DNA from: Dactylis glomerata | Taxonomy: Eukaryota; Streptophyta; Magnoliopsida; Poales; Poaceae | Assembly (NCBI GenBank): GCA_007115705.1 | Contig: QXEO01000167.1 | Coordinates: 5,902,553-5,966,552 of the forward strand | DNA length: 64,000 bases | Direction of reading: 5' to 3' | Part shown: in pieces, positions 1 to 12,330 of the stretch | Layout: the number at the start of each line of letters is the position of its first letter | How positions within the stretch are numbered: the first letter of the stretch is position 1 | Position numbers and translations under genes: made by a program | The notes under the pieces: model-generated | Seen by the model: only the letters and a program-made list of their open reading frames with translations | What the model was told of the DNA's origin: nothing | The model's database searches: none

Positions 1-2202
1 CTAGGTGAAGACTTGGTATTCCACATTTATTGTTATTGATACTGCCCCGGTATTTCAGATTTCCGCAACTACGCTGCAATTCTCCCGGCGTATTGGGTCA
101 AATGTAGTACACAGGCTATACACTATTAGATCCACATTCTTCCTTCTCGTTTCATCTCATGGCACTTACCGAGAGTGCATTCTAACACAACAAAAGGTGG
201 CTTTGTACAACATGAGTACAAAGGTACTATGTAATCCCCATTCTCAGTTTGTCATTATTTACTTATAGTTCTGTGAAATCAATACTCCATTGCACTCCTT
301 TTTACTAGAAATAATGCTCTAGTTTTAAAAATATAAATTGTTACTTTTGATGAAAAAATGTATTTCTCTGAGTTTAGTATAGGTGCTTCTGTATATATTA
401 GCATCTTAGTGAAATGTTCAAAAGTTTTGACCGCACATGTTCGAATACAGCATCTATTTTGTAGTTACTGACAGACAATATATATGATTACATGTTTAAC
501 TGAAACTTAGTTATTTATTTTAATTTTTTGCCACCAAGCTCCCCAGCCATAAATGCCCACTCATGTTTTCATGCACAATTCATTTGTCTCAAAATATTAA
601 GAACTTGAACAAGGTTGGAAAAGGCGCTAGGCGTAGGCAAGGCAGTTGGCATTCTCCTACTAGGCAGCGCTTAAGCGCCCTAGGTGTGGACTAGGCGGGC
701 ATATAGTTCTTACAATCAAGTGTGTATCTGGGTTATTATATGTGAATACACATTAATTTAGAGCATCCAAATGAGTAAACTATCAACAATAACCATTGGA
801 ATATGGCTGATCTAGCTCGTCAGTGCAACATGGCAAGATTTCTTGTTGAGTAAGACTATTTCTTGATTGCCATGCCTAGACTTCCGCTTATGCCCTAGGC
901 GAGGCGTTTGTCCATTGCCTAGTTCCTAAGCGTGCTAAAGTGTCGCCTTTTCCAACAAAGCTAACGTCAGAGACATCTAAAATGTGCAATTGAGCCTTCT
1001 GACTCCCAGAAGCTAGCCATAGAGAATTTCCTTCACACATAAAAGGGCAACTGGCCTCCCATAACCAACAGTCAATTCCCCACAACCACACTTTTTGTGG
1101 TTTTGGTAACACAAAACCACAGGACTATCTACCTATTGTCTCGTGGGTAAAATTCCACTATATACCACAAAGATTATGTGTCGATTAGGTAGTCAACATT
1201 ATTGATTTCAAATAACAGCCCTCATTTTCAAACTCTGGGCGAAAGAATATGCATATTGTCTCAAGAGTTCTTTTTTTTATTTTCCCACATACCATGAATA
1301 TAATTGAGAAAATATAGCACAAAGCTATGACGGTACTAAATATGAACAACGTAATTGTCACAGGGCAATAGTAACACATTTAAATATTATGATATATGTC
1401 TTCAATTCCTAGTCCAACACATCTATATTATTGTATTATTGTGAAGTCCACTATGGTGGCAATCCTAAAAAAAAAAAAAACATGTCATACAGACTATGAC
1501 TCATAAAGGTTGAGCAGGTTCTGCCCTTGTCTTGTACATAGCTGTATAATTGGTAGTCCAAAATTAAAGATGATAACTTGTCAACTTCAAATGCACATGT
1601 TGGCAGCGCAACTTTCTAAGCTGCCATACTGCCAGAGAGGACTGTGCCGGCAAGTAACTGTTACTTTTCTCAATGCTCAATACTATAAAGGGATTGACCT
1701 AAACGTGTAGTTTGATTTCTCTTCCCCTGGGCATATAATTCCCCAGTTAAACAGTTTATCCAAATCAAGAGTCAACATCCTCAAGTTTATCCTATTTCTC
1801 AGGTTAGAAAAATGCAGATTTAAGAAAATCACATATCTCGGGTGCAGATTTTGACACTCGGATTAATACATTATACCAAACCAGGAATATGTCCATCTGA
1901 TCTGCAAGTTATAGCTGGATAGACAAACTTATTCACTCGGAAAAATAAGTGGTAGCAAATAGTAAGTTAGCACTGCTATAATAGCCCAAGTAATTACGAA
2001 GGTGTGCATTTTCGTGCCATAACAAGTATTCCATATACAGCCAATTATAAAGAGGAAGCATATGAGAGAAGGACAAGCTTAACGAATATAAGCTAATCAA
2101 TACTAACACAATATTTTTGTTTCTAACAGATGTTGTTTGGTAGATACAAAAACAGCTTATGAATTCCAAATAAAAGAACAGTTCAGTCAAGATAAAACTT
2201 AC
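1..2202 (-). other. Presumed intron 2 of the PWWP gene, extending past the left edge
   Basis: The stretch begins at the GTAAGT donor of exon 2 and runs to the window edge. It is AT-rich, with a poly(A) tract near 1469-1481 and a MITE at 615-955. I searched the minus strand by eye for the expected continuation of the PWWP domain (an AFC-N-ADVEAF-like block after GTKQI) and did not find it. The short open frames here look like chance. Confidence 0.5.
615..955. mobile_element. hAT-like MITE with 12-bp terminal inverted repeats
   Basis: The left end TTGGAAAAGGCG (615-626) is the exact inverse of the right end CGCCTTTTCCAA (944-955), giving a 341-bp element. Its ends are rich in AGGCG/CTAGGCG motifs and the centre is AT-rich. 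The flanks (AACAAGG and CAAAGC) share only a few bases, so no perfect target duplication is seen. The short length and lack of coding capacity mark it as non-autonomous. The superfamily is inferred from the look of the ends, not from a TSD. Confidence 0.6.
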
Positions 2203-3897
2203 ATCTGTTTAGTTCCATAGAAGTAGACCAGACGCTTATTTTTAACAGAAGCCAGACCCCACTGCTCTGGTTCACTTATCTGCAAAGCATCCAAATTGAG
2301 AATAAAATGAACTCCAAAGTATAAAATACATGTTCATCCACACGTGCAAACCCGATTTAAATGAGACAATATGCAAGCCAAACTTCAAAATGAGGGGAAA
2401 ATAGAATAGAAGGAACAGGCCCATAAAGCAGTTTCAGAGCTATTCCAACAAATGTTCCCTCAAGAAAAAGAAAAAACTATCCCAAAGTTCCCAACTATAG
2501 CTACAAGTAAGCACCCAACAAACGTGAGGAGGGATCATACAACTCTCTCCGGGAAATAGTCTAACCTCGGAGAAGGAGTGAACTAGCACAATCCCACTTG
2601 AGATAATGCCTTCTTGGTAAATACAGAGAAAAAGGGAAGTATTCATGAATGTCGATGTAACAGTTCTGATTAATTGAGCATAAAGAACAGAAAAGAGTTA
2701 TCTAAGCATCAATAAATTGCTTACCAAGTATCCAACATAGTATAGCATACACTCAATAAGATGCGAAGCAAAACACAAAAGGATCATAAAAAACTAAGAT
2801 ACACATCATGTACTTATCACAGCTTGATGAATTCATTAATGAAATGTATGAAACAGAAATTCAACAAGGTTATCTCTTAAAATTGGAAAATGTTGCAACC
2901 GAAATAAACCAGTAATTCAACCAATGAGAAAAAAACTACTAGATCCTGCACTCCATAATGTAGAGCCACAATCTGCAACATCTATGCATCTTGCAATGTG
3001 TTTAAGTACTGACCAAAGCCAACAGCTAGCCAGGCAACTAAGGAACCAAAGAGAAAAAGGTTAGGGGCAAGCATCAGCCAAATGAAAAGTAAAGGACCGC
3101 ACCAAGTCATCAAGCATACTAAATCAGTGTTGCATCTTTCGACATAAGCACGAGCCAGAGTTTAGTTATCATCCTTTAAAGATCATTTCGTGCTAATCAG
3201 GGAATTAGAAGGTTCACAGTTGACATGCTAAAGTGAAATCTTAATTAGAACCTCGCACCAGTACATAACCAGCAGGTCCTAAGAGCCAAAAAGCAAAACA
3301 CCAAGAATGAACTTCACACCTGTAACTAATACACTTGCAAGAGCAAATCACGTAGAATAAAAACACATATATGTAAGTAACAAACTTCGAAGAGCAAGCG
3401 TTATCTATTCTAAGAGAGTCCAAGCGAATCTACGACATACCACCCAAATCCTACCTGATTCCCAAGATCTCGCACGCCATTAATTACGATCAACGGCAGT
3501 AAAACACAGAAAGAAATCAGCAGCTGAGCTATAAAAACAGCAGTAAATGGAACTAGGTAGGTCAAATTAACAGCTAAACCAACCAAATCGGGCAAGATAC
3601 CATGGGATAAGCCGAGGATTTAGCCGAAATGGCGACGCGGCTGCCCCCACAGGCTGGGATTCCCGTTCTGAGACGAAACCCTAGGCAGGCTAGCTCCAGG
3701 GTCCCCGAGCCAGAGGAGGTACCCGAGCAGCTACGAAGCTACATACAGATCAGAGAGAAGCACCGACTCACCATGGCCGGCCAGGCCGGGAAGCCCTTCA
3801 TCTTGGCGAGCACGAGGTCGCCGAGCTTCCACTGCGCCGCGGCCGCCGCCGCCGCGGCTGCCGCGGACACGCCGCGCCTCCTCCTCGCCGGCGCCAT
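2203..3897 (-). CDS. PWWP-domain protein (HUA2/HULK-like), first two coding exons, 3' part outside window or not recognised
   Basis: Exon 1 is 3772-3897 and encodes MAPARRRRGV, an alanine run, then WKLGDLVLAKMKGFPAWPAM, the N-terminal half of a PWWP domain. The exon ends at a GTGAGT donor. Exon 2 is 2203-2279, preceded by TTTGCAG, and encodes ISEPEQWGLASVKNKR then LVYFYGTKQ, the second half of the domain. It ends in phase 2 at GTAAGT. The splice joins ...PAWPAM to ISEPEQW, as expected for plant HUA2/HULK proteins, which bind methylated chromatin through PWWP and act in flowering and pre-mRNA processing (family knowledge). The start was placed at residue 54 of a longer open frame because the upstream part is low-complexity and MAPxRRR is the usual family start. 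Exon 3 (rest of PWWP, then the RPR/CID region) was not found in 1-2202, so intron 2 exceeds 2.2 kb or the gene is broken. A single-PWWP protein of another family is possible. Confidence 0.82.
2280..3771 (-). other. Intron 1 of the PWWP gene
   Basis: This 1492-bp stretch lies between a GTGAGT donor (3771 downward) and a TTTGCAG acceptor (ending at 2280), read on the minus strand. It is AT-rich with scattered stops in all frames. No repeat or other gene was recognised in it. Confidence 0.75.
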
Positions 3898-4480
3898 CGC
3901 CCTGCCGGCCACCAGCCAGCGGCCGCCGCCGTCGCCACCGCCAGCACCACCCCAACCAGCGACCAGAAGCTCAGAAACCGCCTCCGGGGCGGCGCTTAGC
4001 TCCGCAAGCCGTGTGGCGGCAGCAGGCCGCGGCTCGTGCCGGAAGGGGCGAGACACCCGGCGGCTGTCCTCCTCCTCCTCCCTTCGGCGGCGGCGGCGGC
4101 GACGGCGACGGCGGCAGCAGCCAGGGAGAATTTTATTATTTGTTTATTGGGCTTCCCCTCTGCTCTGCTGATTTCTTTGTTTTTTTGTTTGAGCTGAAGA
4201 AGAAGAAGAAAGAGTATGCAAAGTGTGTGTGTAGGTGGGTGGGTTGTTCGGTTGGAGAAGGAGAGGGAGAGGGAGAGGGAGAGCGTGGGAGGGGTGGAGT
4301 GGGAGTGGCGGTGCGCGTGAGGAGACAGGCAGAGGTATGTGGACGCAGAGGCTTTTGCTGACGCCTATGCCCATCTCCATATCCTCACTCGGTTGGGTTT
4401 TACTTTTTGACCTTTTACCATAGTCAAAGGCTGCTCTCTCCTGCCAGAAACTGCTTTATAAAATATTTAAAAAAAAAGGA
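3898..4480 (-). promoter_or_regulatory. 5' UTR and proximal promoter of the PWWP gene
   Basis: Upstream of the minus-strand ATG the DNA is very GC-rich (3898-4110). It then carries a GGA/GA-rich purine tract on the plus strand (about 4198-4290), which would be a CT-rich leader in the transcript, a common feature of grass 5' UTRs. A TTTATAAA motif at 4455-4462 is a plausible TATA box and would give a leader of about 500 nt. A LINE remnant begins about 400 bp further upstream. No transcription data were available, so the start site is a guess. Confidence 0.4.
4247..4290. repeat. GGAGA/GAGAGG purine microsatellite in the PWWP leader
   Basis: Repeated GAGAGG units appear on the plus strand, i.e. 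CCTCTC on the transcribed minus strand, inside the presumed 5' UTR. Confidence 0.7.
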
Positions 4481-4866
4481 CCCAATGCCATGAAACTCGT
4501 GCCCTACTCTCCGCTGCTTCCACCGCTCTTCTTGAGAGTCTTCCGGAAGAAGCCTGGTCGATCCCGAGCCCTATTCGTCGGAATAGTCGACCATAGGTGG
4601 CGAAAGAGAGGCGAAGGAGACAATGTATATAGTTTAAGGTTTAGTTTGCCTTCATGGTGTGTTGGCGCGATGTCGTTAGGATGGAGCGGCTTACCAGATT
4701 CTGCGAGGTTCAAAGTTGGGTTCCTATTCATCTTCCTCAAGCTCCATGGGTCGGAGATGGGAGAGATGAGGAGAACCACTGTCTCCTTCTATAAGGTCGG
4801 TTTATTTGGCTATCTACTAGTTTCATGTTGTCTTGTGATGGAGGTTCCTCTGGCCGGCCTCGGTGG
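4481..4866. other. Unassigned sequence between gene promoter and LINE
   Basis: Open frames exist on both strands, but none resembles a known protein and none is supported by codon pattern. It could be further-decayed LINE or gene-derived sequence. Confidence 0.3.
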
Positions 4867-6050
4867 CGAGGGAATAAGAAATATAGATTGGCCAAGTGGA
4901 ATGCATTTTGTTGATCCAAAGATCAAGGAGGACTTGTATACATGATCTCGAGGTGAAGAACAAAGCTCTTCTAGGTAAATAGCTTTTTAAGCTTCCTACC
5001 GAAAATGGAGTGTGGCAAACTCTTCTAAAAAGGAAACGCATTGGCTCAAGCGCTTTGTCCCAAATTTATTGAAAGCCTATGGACTCGCGTTTATGGGTTG
5101 GTCTTTGGCGAAGAAGATATAATTCTTCTCATACGGTTCGTTCATAATTAATGATGGCTCAAAAATTAGGTTCTGAGAGGATAAGTGAATGGGTACCACT
5201 TATCCGATCTGTCACAAAGGCGATACTATCGCCAAGGTATTTAAGTCCTTTTCACCAAATGTGACGTTTAGAAGAAATCTAGTTGATCATAGGCTGGCAT
5301 CAGGGAATGATATGCTGCAATACATGGTTTTGATCTAGTAGACACAAGGGACTGACGAATTTCGATGGAATTTACATAAGAATGGTAAATTCTCTATAGA
5401 TTCCATGTATAGAGCTCTGATCCAGTCAGATGTGCCAGTAGATAATAAAAAATATTTGGAAAATTAAGGTCCCGCTAAAGACTAAAGTTTTCGCATGGTA
5501 TCTTCGGAGAGGAGTTATCCTCACCAAAGACAACCATGTGAAAAAGCAATTGACACGGAATTATTAAGCGTATATTTTGTCATCATGAAGAGACAATTAA
5601 ACACTTATTTTTCAGTGGTCTATCTGGTCAGTTATCTAAGTAGATTCTACCTTATACCCGCCAATAAGCATTCCTAATATATTCGGCAATTGGCTCAATA
5701 GTGTGGATCATACATTTAAAATAGTTATTAGGGTGGGAACGCTAGATCACAACGTATTTAATGAAAAATTGTCCTCTCTTGCAGGTAATATATCGGAGTA
5801 TAGTTTTGCTCTGTTCATGGTCGTATCTACAACGTATAAAGAACCGCAACATATTTACGGCGGTGTCTACACAGTTGGAGGACACAACGAGGAATATTTT
5901 ACCCAACATGGATGGTAGCGTAATCTACGGATCAGTCCTCCATCGCCTTAGGTGCTTATACATTTCGCATGTGGTTTACTTGTTTAGTGCATACTTTTAT
6001 ATATATATTTTTTGTTTTAATGGACTTGTGCGGTTGTGTGCATCCTAATT
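4867..6050 (+). pseudogene. Decayed L1-type LINE, 3' half (C-terminal RT region and zf-RVT)
   Basis: Conceptual translation across frames gives GNKKYRLAKWNAFC, DQGGL, then DLEVKNKALLGK and ENGVWQTLLKRK (about 4869-5040), the familiar C-terminal end of plant L1 reverse transcriptase. Further on come TKVFAWYLRRGVILTKDN (about 5480) and CHHEETIKHLFF (about 5580), the zinc-binding reverse-transcriptase domain. At least three stops interrupt the frame (TGA at the FC*SK site, TAG after LLGK, TGA in Y*KP). Two of them fall where tryptophan is usual, which fits TGG to TAG/TGA transitions. Frameshifts are present too. The 3' end is placed near 6050, where the typical GTGTGCATCCTA-TTATGCA trailer occurs. 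The endonuclease and most of RT are absent, consistent with 5' truncation. Confidence 0.8.
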
Positions 6051-7261
6051 ATGCAAAAGGAAACAAAGTAAGAATAAGTTTTTTAGTGATTTTCAGGTTT
6101 AAAGAAATAAAGTAAAATAGTGCAAAAGTAACTAGAGAACTTCTAAAAGCTGGACTCAGGATCATGGTTTCACCTAATCCCTCTCTCTCATAAACATGGT
6201 GGTAATAAATCACAAACAATAAATTAAGAGCATGCAAACACACAATATGTCATTGATAAGCTGAATAAAGAATTGATGTTCAATCAACTCACTAATACTC
6301 CTTTGACAAGGGAGTCCACCTCAAGTTAAATTTAAGACTTAACATAGTATTGCATAAAGAACTGTAACATGATGTTGTTCTTAAAAGCAAGGCATCCTTT
6401 CTGTCACTGGATGTTTATGCAAGGTAATCCTTTCTCCTTAGTGAGGCAACTATAGAAAGGTAAAAACCATAGCAGTTCAGAGATTTTTGTCACTTCCCCA
6501 AACCAACTATAAGATTGCTCCAACTAATGCACACATCCCCCACACACGCCCTATGCATATTATTTTGATCAGAACAAGCACACAAGAACAGGGTAACATA
6601 TACATCTACTCATATATCAAAAACATAAATATCTCTGTAACTCATAAATCATCTCATAAACATAAGATCCACCATAGAGGTAATATAAATATGGTCACAA
6701 TCATAATAGATAGCTCATGTGACTCTAATCTATGAAGCACGAGAGAGAGCTTGATACAAATTACTTCCACAATCCCCATAGTCTAGGGGTGAACTACTCC
6801 CTCTTTATCATGTTGCTGAAGGAGATGGTGTCAATGGAGTCAAAGGGGAAACCGGGAGCGTGTCCCCTCATATCCTCGCAGTCTTTAGATTAGTTTCCTG
6901 TATTCTGTGTTTCTCCGCCACCCCCTCGCAAAATCGCCTGAGAGGTCCTTTATATAGTCTGTTTTAGGTCAAGACGAATTTGTGGAGTCCAAGATTGTGT
7001 TGAAAGGACGCACGAGGAGAAGTTGAGACCCACCACATGGTCGGGAAGTGGGCATGTATGGTGGGCCCTCTTTTCCACCTCGTCGCGTTCCCCGTTGACT
7101 TCTTCTCACGGTCTTCTATTTCCCAAAAGAATGGCATGGCAAAAATATTGGGTCTGTTTGACATCCAGAAGGTCCCTGAAAGTCAAAAGCATCCAAAAAA
7201 CAAGCAAATATGCTTTGTAGTGTTAAACCAAATGAAAGGGTATCATTTCTAGTCTACTATC
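6051..7261. other. Intergenic, possible remnant of a reverse-oriented LTR
   Basis: No gene is seen. Around 6775-6960 a GC-richer stretch contains CTTTATATAG, i.e. CTATATAAAG on the minus strand. It is followed on that strand by leader-like sequence, as in the U3-R part of an LTR. No partner LTR, terminal dinucleotides or target duplication could be identified. Confidence 0.25.
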
Positions 7262-7412
7262 GCTGAGAGAGCTGGGAGGGCTCTGCTCCACTTGTTATCT
7301 GGACTTGTATCGCTCTATTTCTATATTTGCACTGTCCGTGATTTGTGACTTTGTATTACGCTTATGCCGTGTGGCTTTATTTATAAAGCCGGGCCAAGGG
7401 CCTTCTGTTTAA
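7262..7412 (+). mobile_element. LINE 3'-UTR tail with short poly(A)
   Basis: The segment ends in GGCTTTATTTATAAAGCCGG, then GGCC and an A-run at 7405-7412. This TTTATAAAGCCGGGC trailer is recalled from plant LINE 3' ends. No coding part is joined to it, so it is a heavily 5'-truncated insertion or the tail of an unrecognised copy. Confidence 0.45.
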
Positions 7413-8939
7413 AAAAAAGAGTATCATTTAGAAAATCCCCGGAATCAATGGAAAACATGTCCATGTCCTCATAAAACTATCAAATAACTAAGAATATGAC
7501 TTAATATACTAAAAAGATCATGGATGCATTTTACATGCATCACCGACTTACAAGTGTTTTCTCAACATCCCTTGGGAGGCCCTTCCTCGATATTCTTGCC
7601 GGATTGACGCTTCATCTCATGGGTCAAGTGGTGTGTCCCCGACGGCGACAAGAAGTCTGGTGATAGAGTCTTGAAATCGGTGGAGAGGACTAAGGACTCG
7701 ATCATGTTTTATTTTATAGTTCTAGGGTCCTTTGTGCTAATTTCTATGGCTTCTTTGTAATTTCTATCTTTTTTAGGGACTAGATTGTAGTATGTACCCA
7801 CCGACAATTTAACATGACTATGGGGGGTCCTTCAAGACCCCTATCCCTCTTTAAAAATATGTTTAAAATGGTACTAATGGAGTAAACTAATAAGAGTCTG
7901 AACTTTCTCAAGAAATACTCTTTATCCAAGTATGTCTTCCTTAGTGTGTCAAAACATGCGAGCATGTCCGGCACTAGGCCCGTCGCTCGATTCTTGCCAG
8001 AATCCCAAAACGGTGACACGTGGTCGGGGGAGGGGCGGGGGGTTGCAAGTGTGGTGAAGCACCTTGGGTTGACATGAAGGACGGTTGTTAGCAACCAAAG
8101 GCGGGAGGGACGACGAGGGGAACAGTGACCGTACCATGCGCATGAAATTTTCGTGCATGGCGGTTGGACCTACTTCCCGCCCTGTTTTTTAATGTGGATA
8201 GTTAATGATGTTTTCCACATGGCAGTTAGCGTGACATCAATAGTTGATGGTCTGGCGAAACACATCTATCACGTTAGCAAATTTTGTGGTTGATGTGTAC
8301 ACATTTTCCACATACTTCAAAAATCGGGTGTAGAACCATTTGTCACACACCATATACCACGGAGTGCATTTCTTGGCTAAAGCTTCTTTAACCAAAAAAG
8401 GGCACTTATACCTAATGAGTGGAAAATACACATATTTTTCCTAGATTAAACCAAATATTATTTAGTAATATGATAAGATTATCTCTCTAGACTTGCCACT
8501 AATCACTAATAATTGCATACATGTGCCAATGCCTTTGGTCATTTGTTTCCTTGCAGAATGGATGCATTAATGTTTAAGTCTAAGCAAATAATGGAATTAT
8601 CATGTGCTAGAAGTTCGCCCAAATCAATGGGCTTTTGAACACAATCGTCTCGAGACATAGCGACCAATTGGTACGACGACACTCGCATGTACACACCTCC
8701 ATATGACATGTCAGTGGATACATACGATCAAACAGATCAAACTTGATGAAGGCAACAAACAGAAGGCCTCTGAAATCCAGATCTTGTTCACAACGGCCTA
8801 TAAAGGAGAGAGAAAACCCAACACAGAAAAGCACATCATTCCTCGATGCCAAAGCTCTGCTGCCGCCATCTCCACACCATTCTCCTCCATCTCCATAGCC
8901 ATCTACTTGTAATATTGATTCCTCTGTGATTGGCGAGAT
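7413..8939. other. Unassigned intergenic sequence
   Basis: No gene, RNA or repeat was confidently recognised. Near 8798-8930, CCTATAAAGGAGAGAG is followed by a CT-rich leader, which looks like the TATA/R/U5 part of an LTR. No partner copy is in the window. Confidence 0.3.
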
Positions 8940-9240
8940 CACTACAAGAAGACCCCTCTATAACAACTGATTTTTATGTATCTAAATGTCTATATAGGCA
9001 TCGCTAGCGCCTATATCTACAGATAATGATGTGTTTCTTTTTCTGGCGTTGTAAGGGTACAATGCAACGGATATACATCTGTAGGTAAAACGGGTGTCGC
9101 CGTGTAGCCACAAGTTGAAATAGAGGTTGGCAACACTCGTATACGGGTGTTTGCACTGCCCAATTGAATTACATATTATGCAAAAGATATAATTAAATAT
9201 TTGCAATGCTTGTAAGCGGTGGTCCATATATAACAATAAT
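8940..9240. mobile_element. One end of a CACTA-like DNA transposon, cut by the Copia insertion
   Basis: The segment starts CACTACAAGAAG, the terminal signature of CACTA (En/Spm) elements. A subterminal palindromic stretch TATATAGGC...GCCTATAT follows at about 8988-9020, and CACTA ends usually carry such subterminal repeats. The opposite terminus (CTTCTTGTAGTG) was not found. The Copia LTR begins at 9241, so the element is truncated or interrupted here. Confidence 0.5.
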
Positions 9241-12220
9241 TGTTGGGATTCGAAGCAGAAAACAATAAAATATCTACACCCATAGCCCATGATCTATCTA
9301 CGTAGTTGAACGGTAATGGAAATAGCGACAGAATTCATACCCTTGAAGACCGAGTGCGTGGGAATGTTCCCGTACGAACATTGTCGATGAATACAACCGA
9401 AGCCGACCTCAAGGTTGTGTAGTCGTATAGTCAATGAAGACCAGCACCGCACGATTATGGCACCATAGCGCCACGATGTCACGTCGCCATGGTGCCACGG
9501 CACCACGACACTAGTGCAATAGCACCGGCACAACAACATAGTACCGCAAGAGCGGGACCTCCGAGGAATTACACACATATAGTGTACAGACGTCGTCCAG
9601 TCTCTGGTCCAGTAGAGCAGCGGAAGAAGGTGGATTTAGACTAGAAATCCGGTAGCGCGACGGTGTCCGGCACAAGAGGTTTCCTTCAACCCGCTAACAC
9701 AGCTCCAAACGTGGGAGCCAAGTCAGGAGGAAGAGAGAGAGGGGGAACGAATAAGCCAAGGGGTCCTGGGGGGCCTTTATATAGGCGAAGGGGCTAGGTA
9801 CCACCTCCCCGGGGTGAGCCTCCCCTAGGGGGGCGCCCCAAACCCTAGCCGCCGGCCCCTAGGGTAAACCCTAGGGTGCCCTTGGCCGGCCACCCTAATG
9901 GGCCAAGCCCATTAGGGTTTTTCCCTTTTCCTTTTCTTTTTATTAATTAATTATATTTTAATATTTAATTACTTTAATTAAACTAAACCCATTAATTAAT
10001 CAATACCTTGGCATAATTCTTTCACCAAAACATTTTCAATAAAGTCCAGAACATTTCTGATGTCTCCAGAACCTTTCCGATATTACCTGGAACTTTTTCG
10101 ATTACCTCCATGTGACTTCTAGTAATTCCAAATCTACCCCTAAGCGTCATATACCCTTAAGTGTGACACCCTACGGGTCGAGTAACACGCCAGACATGAT
10201 CAAGACCACTCTCCGATCTGTAATATCCCAGGATTAGAGGTTATAAAATAGAGGCAACAGATGTGTGCAATATTGCATTTCATGCATAGAAAATCTGGGT
10301 AATTTTCGCGCATTTAAATAAAACATGTCAAAGTGATTGGAGTTTCACTTATGTTGATGGAATTGAAGTAGCTCATCAATAAGAGTGCGATAAACTTCAA
10401 TATGACCTTTGTTAAAATCCTTGTCTTGGGTAGTGATAGTCACAATAACTAAAAGAGAGTTTAGTGAGGTAAAACTAAAATGCTTGACACACCATTTTAG
10501 GACCAAATATTTATTCACACCAAGATCATCTTGATATTCTTTAAACCCTACTTCCTTCATGCTAAAGAAGACAAAACAAGTCTTATTCTTTAATCATAAA
10601 CTATTCTTTATTCTTATGTCCTAATCTAGTGAGTCCATATATGAGAAGAGGAGAAGTTAACTTAATGCTAGTTTGACTGTAAGATTTGCCTTAACTCTAG
10701 GTGAGATTAAGAACATTAGAGCCATTCCTATAAAAACCAACTAGGAGACTTTAGACCTTACTCAAATTCTAATTAGGACAAGTCATTTGATATAGGGAGA
10801 TCACACCATAAACCCTAATTAGGTCTATACTAGGACCATACTTAGGAAGTGACCAATACTTAGACCTATGAAGTTATGAAGTGGAGTTAATTCTACATGA
10901 ATCACACAGAGGGGAGATTATATCATTAATCTCAGAAAGTAGGTACAACCAAGATTAGATCTTTGATAAAGGGAGTTGATGAAGGAAATAGTATGATCAT
11001 GTCAAGTTCATGATTATGCTAGCTGGTGAAGATAATTAGGTTAGTTATGAGACCTAGTCTGATAAGCAGATATCATCCTAAAACCAAGTGTGGAGTAGAA
11101 GTCCAACTTAAGCACATCTCAATTAGGAGATACCCATCTTGTTAAATTATAGGAGATACCCTGATCTGTGTACAAGTTGTTATTGAGTGAATCATCTAAT
11201 ATAGGTTGAGCAGATCCTAAACCTTGACCTAGAAACTTGGTTAGTCTATAGATCCTTTGTAGCATTGAGCACAATTTAGAGGGAACACTATTTCCTGGAT
11301 GAGTGTTATAGCATTCTATCCAATTCCATAACCTCTTATTCAATTACTTGGGGATTCATCCTAAACTATTATTCCAACTTATGCATCACTTTGTGATCAT
11401 AAGCAAACACTAGAATCACACCTTATCTCTAAACCCAAGAATTGAGTTTAACCCATCACCTTTTCAAGATTAACCAAATTCTTTATATAGTAATTAACTC
11501 ACCTCTTATCATGTGTCTGGACCTCATGTTAATATGTCTTATTTGTAATAGAAAGGTGTAAAGTGTTTTCAAGTAAAGGATGGAGAATCTAATATTAACC
11601 TAAGTTATTTCCATAGAGCATTTACATATTATTAACTAAATGAGGCAATCATAGAATGATGCATTCTAATAAACCCTTTGCTAGGAAAACAAATACTAAG
11701 TTGGAAGCTCACTTATTTGCTTCTTACAAAAGTAACATACAAGTAATCACTAGCAATCCATTGAGTTCATTCACAAAATAACTTGCACCTTCAAGCAAAA
11801 GGATTTGAATTAATCTCTATTAAGATTCATATCTAAACCATGTTATTACCTAAATTATTTTTGTGCTAATTAAACTTTACTTGACACAATGTATAATACC
11901 ACTAAATACTTAACTTTGTTTTAGAATAATACCTAGATGCAAAAACCTACAAAGCATATTGAAATTCAAATAAGAATTCAAATCTGAAAACAGAGTAAAG
12001 GAAAAGAAAAGAAAACATAACCAAAAAAAAAGAGAAAACGCTTACCAGATCAGAGCCCACCGAGTCGGCCCACTTAACCGGCCTAGCCCGGATACCGTTT
12101 CGGTTTACAGAACAGACGAGGTCATCGTCTTCCTCAAGCAGCTGCGTGGCTGCGAGGATGATGCTTGATCCATCGCCGGCGATTTGACGCACAGGATGGA
12201 GGCCGCCGACCCTCCAAGGC

Positions 12221-12330
12221 TATAAAAAGCAGTCCGCCACTGTCAGAAACCCTAGGAACCACCTCTACTCCTTTCCCCCGAGTTATTCCGGTCACCCCCA
12301 AAACCCTAGCTCCGGTCAACTTCCCCGCCG
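12221..12330 (+). promoter_or_regulatory. TATA box and leader inside the giant LTR
   Basis: TATAAAAAGC at 12221 follows a GC-rich block. It is followed by CT-rich sequence with two AACCCTAG motifs (about 12250 and 12303). This is the only promoter-like spot in the otherwise AT-rich element and supports reading it as an LTR on the plus strand. Confidence 0.5.

Noticed and set aside
3629..4171. 180-codon plus-strand open frame rich in Ala, Pro, Arg and Ser
   Set aside because: It is the opposite strand of the GC-rich PWWP first exon and leader. Lack of stops is expected from composition, and no domain is visible.
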